From Pararhodobacter marinus (GTDB taxonomy: Bacteria > Pseudomonadota > Alphaproteobacteria > Rhodobacterales > Rhodobacteraceae), in contig NZ_QEYD01000001.1 in the NCBI RefSeq assembly GCF_003122215.1, positions 124,001 to 188,000 of the forward strand: DNA of 64,000 nt, read 5' to 3'. The position numbers and the translations under genes are program-made. The notes beneath the pieces were generated by a model, which was not told the origin of the DNA, made no database searches, and saw only the letters and a list, made by a program, of their open reading frames with translations. Positions 1 to 8,347 of the stretch are shown piece by piece (within the stretch, counting starts at the first letter, position 1; every line of letters starts with the position of its first letter).

Positions 1-722
1 CGCAGCTTCTGGTCGACATGCGCGAGCGGGGCGAGCTGGGCGACCGCGTGGCGCTGGTCAACGTGGCCGACGCCTTCGGCATCGAGATGGCCGGTATCTC
101 GAAGGCGATCCTGGAAGAGAACGGGTTCGAGATCGTCTACGAGACCTCGTATCCGCTGGGCACGCAGGATCTGGCGCCCGTCATCGACGGCGCCCGCGCC
201 GCCGAGGCCGATGCCTTCATCGCGTGGTCCTATCCCGGCGACACCTTCGCGCTGACCGATCAGGCCATCGTGCAGAACTTCGCACCGCAGGTGTTCTTCA
301 CCGCCGTCGCCACCGCCTTCCCGGCCTATCAGGAGCGGTTCGGCGATCAGATCGAGGGTGTGCTGGGCATGGGCGGCGTGAATGCCGACGACCCCGCCTT
401 CCAGGAATTCGCGCAGGCGCATATGGAAATGGCTGGCCAGGCGCCGGATTACTGGGCCTCGGCCGCGACCTATGCCGCGCTGGAAATCCTGGGTCAGGCG
501 ATCGAGGGGGCCGGCACGACCGACCGCGCCGAAGTGCTGGCCTATCTGCAGGACCGTTCCCACGAATATGAAACGATCCTCGGGCCGGTGAATTTCAACG
601 AGAACAATGACAACGAGCGCTACTGGACCGTGGGCCAGTGGCAAGACGGCGTGTTCCGGGGCGTGGCTTCGCAAGGGCGCGACGGCGTCGCCGAAGTCGA
701 AGCCTTCGACGGCTGGAACTGA
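1..722 (+). CDS. Liv-type ABC transporter substrate-binding protein, 5' truncated
   Basis: The reading frame is already open at base 3 and runs to TGA at 720-722, so about 239 C-terminal residues are visible and the signal peptide and first lobe lie upstream of the window. The visible part has the alternating Rossmann-like strands and helices of a type I periplasmic binding protein (Leu/Ile/Val family), ending in the usual Trp-rich segment (GQWQDGVF, then FDGWN). It would bind a small solute in the periplasm and deliver it to the permease encoded next. The genes livH-M-G-F follow in the same direction. Placement with aldehyde dehydrogenases further down suggests an aldehyde- or alcohol-yielding substrate rather than amino acids; that is inference. 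Confidence 0.88.
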   Translation, partial: QLLVDMRERGELGDRVALVNVADAFGIEMAGISKAILEENGFEIVYETSYPLGTQDLAPVIDGARAAEADAFIAWSYPGDTFALTDQAIVQNFAPQVFFTAVATAFPAYQERFGDQIEGVLGMGGVNADDPAFQEFAQAHMEMAGQAPDYWASAATYAALEILGQAIEGAGTTDRAEVLAYLQDRSHEYETILGPVNFNENNDNERYWTVGQWQDGVFRGVASQGRDGVAEVEAFDGWN

Positions 723-730
723 CCGGATCG

Positions 731-757
731 GGGCGGCGCCGCGCGGTGCCGCCCTTT
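731..757 (+). terminator. GC-rich stem-loop after the binding-protein gene
   Basis: Bases 731-740 (GGGCGGCGCC) pair with 745-754 (GGTGCCGCCC), giving a 10-bp stem with one G-T pair and a 4-nt loop, followed by a weak CTTT. It sits 9 nt after the stop of the binding-protein gene and before livH. The T-tract is too short for a confident intrinsic terminator; a partial terminator or 3'-end stabiliser that raises binding-protein over permease expression is the likely role. Confidence 0.55.
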
Positions 758-810
758 CCCGACCCGGTCCTTCCTGACCCGCCCTTTCCTGAGCTGATCG
801 GACGCAGTCG

Positions 811-1677
811 ATGTTCATCCTGATAACCGGCCTTTTGCTGGGCGGCACCTATGCCTTGATCGCGCTGGGGCTGAACCTGCAATACGGCGTCGCGCGGATC
901 ATGAATCTGGCCAATGGCGAGATGCTGGTCGCGGGCGGTTTCGCGGCCTTCTGGTTCTACACCGCCGGGCAAATCAACCCGGTCGTGGGCCTGATCGTTA
1001 TCGCCCCCGTCGCCTTCGCGGTGAACTGGCTGTTGTACCGGATCATGCTGCAGCCGCTGGTCAACCGCGCAAAAAGCCGTGGCGCGCTCGAGGTCGACAG
1101 CATCCTTGCGACCTTCGGCATGTCCTTTGCCTTTGTCGGCATCATGACCTGGGCCTTCGGCGGCGGGTACTTCAACTACGCCTTCCTTGCCCAGCCGGTC
1201 GAGCTGTTCTCAAGCTCCTACGCGCAGAACCGCGTCGTGGCCTTCGCGCTGGCGGTGGTGATCGGCGGCGCGCTGTGGCTGTGGCTGACCTATACCCGGA
1301 CCGGGCTGAAACTGCGCGCGGTCTCGGTCAACCCGGCCTCGGCACCGCTGGTCGGGGTCGATGTGCGCGCGATCTCGGCGCTGGCCTTTGCGCTGGGGGG
1401 CGCGGTCACGGCAACGGGCGGCGCGCTGGTGTCGATGTTCTTCACGCTCGATGCCTCGGTCGGCGTTCTGTTCACCATGAAGGCGCTGATCATCATCATT
1501 ATGGGCGGCGTCGGCGACATTCGCGGCACCATCGTCGCGGCGGTGATCCTGGGCATCGCGGAAACCGCCGTGGCGCGGCTCGTTGATCCCGGCCTGACGC
1601 TGGCGGCCGCCTACCTGCTGTTCCTGCTGGTGCTGTTGTTCCGCCCGCAGGGCCTGTTCGGAAAGGCCCGGGGATGA
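811..1677 (+). CDS. livH: Liv-type ABC transporter permease, LivH family
   Basis: A 288-residue inner-membrane permease with about eight hydrophobic segments. It shows the family's N-terminal signature GLNLQYGVARIMNLANGEM and the C-terminal loop GGVGDIRGT that contacts the ATPase. It forms the translocation pore with the LivM-type permease encoded next. ATG at 811 is the first good start; the Shine-Dalgarno is weak, which is common in this operon. Its stop overlaps the start of the next gene by 4 nt (ATGA), so the two are translationally coupled. Length is normal for the family. The transported substrate is unknown. Confidence 0.93.
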   Translation: MFILITGLLLGGTYALIALGLNLQYGVARIMNLANGEMLVAGGFAAFWFYTAGQINPVVGLIVIAPVAFAVNWLLYRIMLQPLVNRAKSRGALEVDSILATFGMSFAFVGIMTWAFGGGYFNYAFLAQPVELFSSSYAQNRVVAFALAVVIGGALWLWLTYTRTGLKLRAVSVNPASAPLVGVDVRAISALAFALGGAVTATGGALVSMFFTLDASVGVLFTMKALIIIIMGGVGDIRGTIVAAVILGIAETAVARLVDPGLTLAAAYLLFLLVLLFRPQGLFGKARG

Positions 1678-2597
1678 CCGCGCGCGAGATCCGCAATTTC
1701 CTGATCGCCGCCGGGCTTCTGGCGCTCTGCGCGCTGCTGCCGGTCTATGGCAGTCCCTACTGGCTGACGATGGGCACGACGATGGCGATGTTCGCCGTGC
1801 TGGCCACCAGTTGGGCGCTGTTTTCCGGCCCCACGCATTACATCTCGCTGGCGACGGCGGCGTTTTTCGGGGTCGGCACCTTTGTCACCGGGCTGGGCTT
1901 TCAGGCGCTGCCCTTCTGGGCCCTGCCGCTGATCGCCGCCGGGATCGGCGCGGTGCTGGCGGCCCTGGTGGGGCTGGTCACGCTGCGGCTGTCGGGGGTC
2001 TATTTCGTGATCTTCACGCTGGGCATGGCCGAGATGGTCCGGCAGGTCGTCACCTGGGTGCAGAACCAGACCGGGCATCGCGGCATGTATGTCCTGACCT
2101 CGATCACCGAGCGCGAGATCTACTGGATGCTGCTCGGGCTCGGCGCGCTGGTCTATCTGCTGGGCTGGCTGATCGGGCGCTCGCGGCTGGGCTTCGCGCT
2201 CAGGATCATCGGCAATGACGAGACGGTCGCCAAGCATTCCGGCATCGACACCGCGCTGGCCAAGGTGGCGCTGTTCATGGTGCCGGGCGCGGTGGCCGCC
2301 GCCACCGGCGCGATGCTGGCGCCGCGCTATATCTACATCGAACCCGCCACCGCCTTCGCGCCGCTTCTGTCCTTTCAGGTCGTCATCATGGCGCTTCTGG
2401 GGGGCACCGGACGCCTGTGGGGGCCGGTCGCGGGCGTGATCCCCTTCACCCTGTTGTGGGAGGTCATCACACGGCAGGCGCCGAACCAGACGCTCTTGCT
2501 TCTGGGGCTTGCCTTTCTGCTGATCGTCTACGTCCTGCCCGGCGGATTCGTGGGCCTGTGGGACCGGCTGCGCCGCCGCTACGGAGGCCACGGATGA
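1674..2597 (+). CDS. livM: Liv-type ABC transporter permease, LivM family
   Basis: A 307-residue membrane permease, the partner of LivH in the heterodimeric channel. The segment FSGPTHYISLATAAFFGVG corresponds to the family's 'GxxSLGHAAFxGIGAY' region, here with Thr-His-Tyr replacing the usual residues and Ala-Thr in place of Gly-His. The C-terminal coupling loop GGTGRLWGPVAG is present. It overlaps livH by 4 nt and livG by 4 nt, so the whole block is one transcript. The altered Gly-His motif suggests a solute other than a branched-chain amino acid, though this is only an inference. Confidence 0.92.
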   Translation: MTAREIRNFLIAAGLLALCALLPVYGSPYWLTMGTTMAMFAVLATSWALFSGPTHYISLATAAFFGVGTFVTGLGFQALPFWALPLIAAGIGAVLAALVGLVTLRLSGVYFVIFTLGMAEMVRQVVTWVQNQTGHRGMYVLTSITEREIYWMLLGLGALVYLLGWLIGRSRLGFALRIIGNDETVAKHSGIDTALAKVALFMVPGAVAAATGAMLAPRYIYIEPATAFAPLLSFQVVIMALLGGTGRLWGPVAGVIPFTLLWEVITRQAPNQTLLLLGLAFLLIVYVLPGGFVGLWDRLRRRYGGHG

Positions 2598-3325
2598 GCC
2601 GCACGATCCTTGAAGCGCGCAATGTCACCAAACGCTTCGGCGGGCTGGTCGCGGTCAGCGATGTCAGCTTCGACGTCACCGAACACGAGGTGATGGGCAT
2701 CATCGGCCCCAACGGTTCGGGCAAGTCGACGATGATCAACATGATCTCGGGCAGTTTCGCGCCGAGTTCCGGCTCGATCCGGCTGCGGGGGGCCGAACTG
2801 GCGGGCAAGCCCGCGCACAAGGTCGCGCGGCTGGGCGTGGGCCGCACCTTCCAGCTGGTCCGCCTGTTGCCGGAACTGAGCGTTATCGAGAATGTCATGG
2901 CCGGCGCCGCCTTCGGCCACCGCCGCCGCTGGGGCCACGAGGCCGAGCATTTCGCGCGTAGCCTGCTGGAGCGGCTGGGGCTGGGTCAGGCGACGGGCAT
3001 GCCGGTCTCGGCCCTGACCTATATCGACACCAAGCGGGTCGAACTGGCGCGGGCGCTGGCGGGCGACCCCAAGGTGCTGCTGCTCGACGAATGGCTGGCG
3101 GGGCTGAACCCGACCGAGCTGTCCACCGGCATCGCGCTGATACGGTCTTTGCGCGAAGAGGGTCGCACGATCATCCTGGTGGAACACGTCATGGATGCGA
3201 TCCGCAGCCTGTGCGACCGCTGCGTGGTCATGTCCTCGGGCGCCAAGATCGCCGAGGGCACCCCGGCCGAGGTTCTGTCCGACCGCGAGGTCATCCGCGC
3301 CTATCTGGGAGACGGCGATGCTTGA
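2594..3325 (+). CDS. livG: Liv-type ABC transporter ATPase, LivG family
   Basis: A 243-residue ABC ATPase beginning MSRTILEARNVTKRFGG; ATG 2594 overlaps the livM stop. Walker A is GPNGSGKST and Walker B is VLLLDEWLAGLNP, with Trp where Pro usually follows the catalytic Glu. The signature is strongly altered: LTYIDTKRVELARAL replaces the common LSGGQ or LPYGxQR form. The H-loop (ILVEHVMD) is intact, so ATP hydrolysis is expected. The ATPase of the third Liv system here (38317-39033) has the same kind of altered signature, LSLLDRKRLELARAL. It works with the LivF-type ATPase encoded 8 nt upstream of this gene's stop. Confidence 0.92.
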   Translation: MSRTILEARNVTKRFGGLVAVSDVSFDVTEHEVMGIIGPNGSGKSTMINMISGSFAPSSGSIRLRGAELAGKPAHKVARLGVGRTFQLVRLLPELSVIENVMAGAAFGHRRRWGHEAEHFARSLLERLGLGQATGMPVSALTYIDTKRVELARALAGDPKVLLLDEWLAGLNPTELSTGIALIRSLREEGRTIILVEHVMDAIRSLCDRCVVMSSGAKIAEGTPAEVLSDREVIRAYLGDGDA

Positions 3326-4535
3326 GGTTCAGGAGCTGTCGGTCCGCTACGGCAAGCATATCGCGCTGGAAAGCGTGGGCCTGCGGGTGAAACCCGGCGA
3401 AATCGTCGTCATCCTGGGCGCCAACGGCGCGGGGAAATCCACGCTGCTCAAGGCCATTGCCGGGATCTGCGAAGGTCAGACCAGCGGCAGCGTCAGCATC
3501 GACGGCGAGCCGGTTCTGGGCCTGCCCGCGCACAAGGTCGTGGATCGCGGCATAGCGCTGGTCCCTGAGGGGCGCGGCATCTTCGGCGAGCTGACGGTGC
3601 GCGAGAACCTTGTGCTGGGGGGCAACCCGGCCCGCGCCCGGGACGAGGTTCAGGCCAATCTGGACCGGCTGACGACCCTGTTTCCGAAGCTGCGCGAACG
3701 CGCCGGTCAGGCGGCACGCACCATGTCGGGCGGCGAGCAGCAGATGGTCGCCATCGGCCGGGCGATGATGTCGAACCCCGAGATCCTGATGCTGGACGAG
3801 CCCAGTCTCGGCCTGTCCCCGCTTCTGGCCAAGGACCTGTTCCAGACGCTGAAAACGGTGCGCGATGCGGGTCTGGGCATCCTGCTGGTGGAACAGAACG
3901 CCAAGCTGAGCCTGTCGATTGCCGACCGGGGTTACCTGTTGGAAAACGGTCGCATCCTGCGCGAGGACAAGGCGCAGGTCCTGCTGCACGACCCGGCGGT
4001 TCAGGCCGCTTACCTGGGCGGCGCAGCGGGCCATGCGACGGCGCCGAAAGGGGCGGCGAAACCCGCCGCTCCGGCGCCCGTTGCCGAACACACCCCCGTT
4101 CCCGCGACGCCGCAGGTCCGTGCAAGGCCCGTGCGCAGCGTCTCCTCGGGCGAGATTTCGGGGCTCGACATAGACGCCATCGTTGCCGGCGCCGGGCGGA
4201 AAGCCGTGCGCCCTGTCAGCGCCGCACCGCGCAATACCCCGCCGACACAGGCCGAACGCGACGCGGCGACGGCCCGGCGGTCCGACTCCCTGCGCGCCGC
4301 GCTCGACGCCATCGAAGAGGCCGCCCGCAAGGCTCGCGACCCCGGCGCCGCGCGCAGCCCCCTGCCGCCCCTGCGACCGACCGCGCGGCCCGCCGCCCCG
4401 CCGCCGCAAGCCCTTGCACCGACGGCGCCCCGCGCGCCCGAAGCGCCCCAAGCCCAGCCCGGCGGCAAGGTCGAAATCTATCGCCGCCGCCCCGGCACAT
4501 CGCAATTCCAACGCTCGGAGGTCCGCGATGCGTGA
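3318..4535 (+). CDS. livF: Liv-type ABC ATPase, LivF family, with long Pro/Ala-rich C-terminal tail
   Basis: Residues 1-235 are a standard LivF ATPase: Walker A GANGAGKST (about 34-42), signature MSGGEQQMVAIGRAM (136-150), Walker B ILMLDEPSLGLSP (156-168) and H-loop-region LLVEQN. A normal LivF ends near AAYLGG (residue 235), but this one continues to residue 405. The extra 170 residues are rich in Ala, Pro and Arg, contain one short amphipathic helix-like stretch (RSDSLRAALDAIEEAARKAR), and end in a non-repetitive basic/aromatic segment, GKVEIYRRRPGTSQFQR. Start ATG 3318 overlaps livG by 8 nt, and the stop overlaps the next gene by 8 nt. The tail could tether the ATPase to a partner such as the flotillin downstream; this is untested. 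Confidence 0.9.
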   Translation: MLEVQELSVRYGKHIALESVGLRVKPGEIVVILGANGAGKSTLLKAIAGICEGQTSGSVSIDGEPVLGLPAHKVVDRGIALVPEGRGIFGELTVRENLVLGGNPARARDEVQANLDRLTTLFPKLRERAGQAARTMSGGEQQMVAIGRAMMSNPEILMLDEPSLGLSPLLAKDLFQTLKTVRDAGLGILLVEQNAKLSLSIADRGYLLENGRILREDKAQVLLHDPAVQAAYLGGAAGHATAPKGAAKPAAPAPVAEHTPVPATPQVRARPVRSVSSGEISGLDIDAIVAGAGRKAVRPVSAAPRNTPPTQAERDAATARRSDSLRAALDAIEEAARKARDPGAARSPLPPLRPTARPAAPPPQALAPTAPRAPEAPQAQPGGKVEIYRRRPGTSQFQRSEVRDA

Positions 4536-6000
4536 CACGCCCGCCCCCATCAAGCTGCGCGGTCAGTATATCGGTGGCCGCTGGATCCCCGCCGCGCGCA
4601 GCTTCGCGGATATCAACCCCTCGACCGGCGCGCTCTGGGCCGAGGCACCCGACGGCACCCGCGCCGATGCCGCCGCCGCGATCGAGGCCGCGCACGCCGC
4701 CTTTCCCGACTGGGCGGCGATGAAGTTCACCGAACGCGCGCATATGATGCACAAGATCAGCGATGTCTGGGAGCGCCGCGCGCCCGACTTCATCGCCGCC
4801 GTTCAGGCCGAGGGCGGCGGCTGGTACGGCAAGGGCGCGTTCGAGGCGCATTACGTGACCGAGGTTTTCCGCTCGGCCGCCGCGATCTGCTACCAGCCGC
4901 TGGGCGAGGTGCTGCCGTCCGAATACGGCAAGTTTTCCAGCGCGGTCCGCTCGCCCATGGGGGTGATCTCGGTCATCAGCCCGTGGAACTTCCCGGGCGT
5001 CCTGACCGCGCGCGGCTTTGCCTTCGCGCTGGCTGCGGGCAACACCATCGTGCTGAAACCGTCCGAGGACACGCCTTTCATCGGCGGGCTGTGGTTCGCC
5101 GAGGTGCTGGAAGAAGCGGGTGTGCCACCGGGGGTGTTCAACGTCGTCACCTGCTCGCGCGAGGGCGTCGCCGCGATGGGCGACGAGATGATCGAACATC
5201 CTTTCGTCAAGGGCATCTCGTTCACGGGCTCCACCCCCGTGGGCCGCGCCATCGCCGCCAAGGCGGGCGCCCATCTGAAGAAGGCCTGCGTGGAACTTGG
5301 GGGCAAGGACAGCCTGATCATCCTCGACGATGCCGATATGGACCGCGCGACGCAGGCCGCCAATTTCGGCAGCTTCATGCATCAGGGCCAGATCTGCATG
5401 TCGGTGGAAAAGGTGCTGGTGCAGGAAGCGATCTATCAGCCCTTCCTTGAACAATTCGCGGCCCGCGCGGCGCGGCTGAAGGTGGGCGACACCGCCGACA
5501 GGAACAACGTGATCGGCCCGCTGATCAACGACCGGCAGGTCGCGCGGGTGAAGGCGCAGCTGGACGATGCCATTGCGAAGGGCGCGCAGGTCGTGACCGG
5601 CGGCGGCATCAACGGGCGCTTCGTCGAACCGACCATCCTGACCGGCGTCACCCCCGACATGCTGGTCTACCGCGACGAGACTTTCGGCCCCGTGGTCCCC
5701 GTGATCCCCTTCCGCACGGATGATGAGGCGATCGCACTGAACAACGATACCGAATACGGGCTGAGCGCGGGGATCATCACGCAGGACGAGGCCCGCGCGC
5801 TGGCCATGGCCCGCAAGCTGGAAACCGGCATGTGCCACGTCAACTGCTCGTCGGTGAACGATGAGCCGCATGTACCCTTCGGGGGGTCCAAGGCCTCGGG
5901 GCTGGGGCGGCATGGCGGGCGCTGGTCGATCGAGACCTTCACCGAAACGCGCTGGATCACCCTCGACCGGGGCGGGCGCCCCTATCCGCCGGTCTTCTGA
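4528..6000 (+). CDS. NAD(P)-dependent aldehyde dehydrogenase
   Basis: A 490-residue cytosolic aldehyde dehydrogenase that oxidises an aldehyde to the acid. Sequence landmarks: cofactor-binding SPWNFPG and KPSE, the FTGST loop, the general base Glu256 in VELGGKDS, the nucleophile Cys290 in HQGQICMS, and the C-terminal FGGSKASGLG. The overall form resembles benzaldehyde/vanillin-type enzymes, but the exact aldehyde cannot be read from sequence. ATG 4528 has an upstream GGAGG and overlaps livF by 8 nt; the stop shares one base with the next start (TGATG). Its place directly behind the transporter genes suggests that it acts on the imported compound or its first product. Confidence 0.92.
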   Translation: MRDTPAPIKLRGQYIGGRWIPAARSFADINPSTGALWAEAPDGTRADAAAAIEAAHAAFPDWAAMKFTERAHMMHKISDVWERRAPDFIAAVQAEGGGWYGKGAFEAHYVTEVFRSAAAICYQPLGEVLPSEYGKFSSAVRSPMGVISVISPWNFPGVLTARGFAFALAAGNTIVLKPSEDTPFIGGLWFAEVLEEAGVPPGVFNVVTCSREGVAAMGDEMIEHPFVKGISFTGSTPVGRAIAAKAGAHLKKACVELGGKDSLIILDDADMDRATQAANFGSFMHQGQICMSVEKVLVQEAIYQPFLEQFAARAARLKVGDTADRNNVIGPLINDRQVARVKAQLDDAIAKGAQVVTGGGINGRFVEPTILTGVTPDMLVYRDETFGPVVPVIPFRTDDEAIALNNDTEYGLSAGIITQDEARALAMARKLETGMCHVNCSSVNDEPHVPFGGSKASGLGRHGGRWSIETFTETRWITLDRGGRPYPPVF

Positions 6001-6761
6001 TGACGGCGCATCCGCCCCTTCTGCGCGACAAGCGCATCGCGGTGATGGGTTCGGGCTCGGGCCTCGGGCTTGCCGTCGCGCGCGCAGCCGAGGCGGCGGG
6101 GGCCGAGGTGCTGGGCATCGACCGCGAAGCGCGTTTCGACCATCTGGCCGAACTCTACCGCCTCGATCCGGGCGATCCTGCCTCGGTCGATGCCTTGGCG
6201 CAGGCGCTGCCCGACGATCTGGACGGCCTCGCACTATTCCCCGCCCTGCCCGACGGGCCGCCCGCGCGCCAACTGGCGCATGGACTGGCCGCGCCCAAAC
6301 GGCTGGCGGCGCTGCTGGCACCGCGGCTGGCACCGGGGGCGGGCATCGTCGTGCGCGGTGCGACGGCCGATGCCAACCGGACCGGGGCCCTTGCCGCCAT
6401 CCGGGCGGGCGCCAGCCTTGCGCCGGGCGATTGCGACGCCTTCGCGGAACGCTGGTCGCTGAACGCCGAACCCACGCGCACGCCCCGGCTGATCGGCTGG
6501 GCCATGACCGCCTGGGCGCAATCGCGCGCGGTCGCCTGGCCCGGCCTGCGGGTCAACGCGGTGATCCCCGCCGCGCCCGATGGCCGCCTGCCGCTGGCGC
6601 TGGCGGCGGATCTTGGCCTCGACGCGGGTGACGGCGCCTCCATCGCCGCGCGCGCCGCGATCTTCCTTCTGTCTGACCTTGCGCAGGGTCTGACGGGCGC
6701 CAGCCTTGCCGCCGATGGCGGGCTTTCGGCGCAGACACAAACCCGCCTCGAGGGGCTTTGA
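6000..6761 (+). CDS. SDR-fold protein lacking the catalytic Tyr/Lys
   Basis: A 253-residue short-chain dehydrogenase/reductase-like protein. The N-terminal nucleotide-binding turn (VMGSGSGLG, about residues 15-23) and the late motif LRVNAVIPA and C-terminal LAADGGLS are recognisable. The YxxxK active site is missing: the region 18-25 residues before RVNAV reads TRTPRLIGWAM, and the only Tyr in the protein is near residue 57, in the N-terminal half. The NAAG motif is also replaced (FPALPDG). It may therefore bind NAD(P) without classical SDR catalysis, or use another residue. It lies between two aldehyde dehydrogenase genes and overlaps the first by 1 nt, so it is expressed with them. Confidence 0.8.
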   Translation: MTAHPPLLRDKRIAVMGSGSGLGLAVARAAEAAGAEVLGIDREARFDHLAELYRLDPGDPASVDALAQALPDDLDGLALFPALPDGPPARQLAHGLAAPKRLAALLAPRLAPGAGIVVRGATADANRTGALAAIRAGASLAPGDCDAFAERWSLNAEPTRTPRLIGWAMTAWAQSRAVAWPGLRVNAVIPAAPDGRLPLALAADLGLDAGDGASIAARAAIFLLSDLAQGLTGASLAADGGLSAQTQTRLEGL

Positions 6762-6783
6762 GGCATCCGGAAAGGACCGACAG

Positions 6784-8334
6784 ATGAGCACCATCTTCTG
6801 GATCATCGCCTTGATCGTCGTACTGGCCGTGCTGATCGCGCTGGCCGCCGCGTTCTATGAAAGGGCCACCAATGCCGTGAGCCTCGTGCGGACCGGGATC
6901 GGCGGGCGCAAGGTCGTCATCGACGGCGGCGTGCTGGCCCTGCCATGGTTCCACGAGGTCAGCCGCGTCAACATGCAGAGCCTGCGGCTGGACGTTCAGC
7001 GGCAGGGCGAACGGGCGCTGATCACCCGCGACCGGCTCAGGGTCGATGTGGGCGCCGAGTTCTATCTTTCGGTGCCGCCGAACGAGGATGACGTGGCCCG
7101 CGCCGCGCAGGCTCTGGGACGGCGCAGTTTCCAGCCCGACGAGCTGCGCGCGCTGATCGAGGGAATGCTGGTCGACGCGCTGCGCTCGGTCGCGGCCCGG
7201 CACACGATGGACGAGTTGCACGAAAACCGCGCCGAATTCGTCGACGCGGTGCGCGCGGCGCTGACGAAATCCGTGTCGCGCTACGGGCTTGCGCTGGACA
7301 GCGTGTCGCTCTCGGCGCTGGATCAGACACCCTTTGCCGCGCTCGACGAAAACAACGCCTTCAACGCCGTGGGCCTGCGCAAGCTGGCCGAGGTGGTGGC
7401 GCTGTCCAAGCGCGAGCGCGCCGAGATCGAGGGCGAGACGCAGGTTTCCGTGCGCCGCGCGGCGATGGAGGCCTCGCGCCGGCAGCTCGAGATCGACCTT
7501 GAAGAACGCCGCGCCGAGATCGCGCAGGCGCAGCAGATCGAGGCGCTGATGGCCACCCAGTTGGCCGAGATCGCCCGCGCCAAGGCCGAGGCCGAACGCG
7601 CCGCCGCCGAGGCCCGGATCCGCATGGAGCAGGACATCCAGGCCGCCGATATCGCCCGCGAACAGGCGATCCGCGAGGCCGAGATCCTGCGCGCCCGCGC
7701 GCTGGAGATCGCCGAGCAGGAACGCGCGGTACAGGTTCTGGCGAAAAGCCAGGAGGAAAGCCGCGCGCAGGCCGAGGCCGATCTGGCCCGCGCCGAAGCG
7801 ATCCGCGCGCATGAGGCGATCGAGACCGCCCGCGCCGGGGCCGAGGCCGAGCGCAAGCGCGATCTGGGCGTGGTCGGGGCCGAGGCCGAAGCCACCGCTG
7901 CCGCCCGTCGGGCCGAGATCGCGGCGGAATCGGCGCGCAAGGTGGCCGGCGAGGCGCTGGAATCCGCCCGGCTTGACGCCGAGGCCGGTCTGGCCCGCGC
8001 CAAGGCCGACGCCGAAGCGCTGGCCGCCCGCATCGCCGCCGAGAACACCCGCTCGGATGCCGTTCTGGCGCATGAGGCCGAACTTGCGCGGCTGGACGCG
8101 ATGCCGAAAATCATGGGCGAAATGATGAAGCCAACCGAGAAGATCAAGGAAATCAACATCAATCAGGTCGGCACCGTCGAAGGCTCGCGCGGGGCGATCC
8201 TGACGGCGCTGGAATCGGTGCTGGATCAGGCCGTGCATGCACCCAACCTGCACCGCGTGCTGGACCGGCTGACCGATGACATCCGCGACGGCGATCTGGA
8301 CCGCAAGCGCCGCCGCGACCGGCGCGACGATTGA
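6784..8334 (+). CDS. Flotillin/SPFH-domain membrane protein (YqiK-like)
   Basis: A 516-residue protein starting at ATG 6784. Residues 1-27 form one transmembrane helix (IFWIIALIVVLAVLIALAAA); about 30-200 are an SPFH/band-7 domain (GGRKVVIDGGVLALPWFHEV); about 215-440 are a long Ala/Glu/Arg heptad-rich coiled coil; the C-terminus is a flotillin-like Gly/Ile region (EKIKEININQVGT) with a very basic end. Flotillins form large oligomers that organise membrane microdomains. Finding one between SDR and aldehyde dehydrogenase genes in a transporter operon is unusual and hints at scaffolding of the uptake/oxidation machinery. It starts 22 nt after the previous stop, without a separate promoter that I can see. 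Confidence 0.9.
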   Translation: MSTIFWIIALIVVLAVLIALAAAFYERATNAVSLVRTGIGGRKVVIDGGVLALPWFHEVSRVNMQSLRLDVQRQGERALITRDRLRVDVGAEFYLSVPPNEDDVARAAQALGRRSFQPDELRALIEGMLVDALRSVAARHTMDELHENRAEFVDAVRAALTKSVSRYGLALDSVSLSALDQTPFAALDENNAFNAVGLRKLAEVVALSKRERAEIEGETQVSVRRAAMEASRRQLEIDLEERRAEIAQAQQIEALMATQLAEIARAKAEAERAAAEARIRMEQDIQAADIAREQAIREAEILRARALEIAEQERAVQVLAKSQEESRAQAEADLARAEAIRAHEAIETARAGAEAERKRDLGVVGAEAEATAAARRAEIAAESARKVAGEALESARLDAEAGLARAKADAEALAARIAAENTRSDAVLAHEAELARLDAMPKIMGEMMKPTEKIKEININQVGTVEGSRGAILTALESVLDQAVHAPNLHRVLDRLTDDIRDGDLDRKRRRDRRDD

Positions 8335-8347
8335 GGAAGGCGCAGCC

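Noticed and set aside
4020-4535. Possibility that the LivF tail is a separate gene or a frameshift artefact
   Set aside because: The frame runs on without a break from the ATPase, I see no internal ribosome site with a start, and the normal 8-nt overlap with the next gene is at the far end of the tail.
4216-6333. Minus-strand frame of about 700 codons opposite the aldehyde dehydrogenase
   Set aside because: Antisense to the LivF tail, dehydrogenase and SDR-like genes; composition is Arg/Ala/Gly-rich without motifs.
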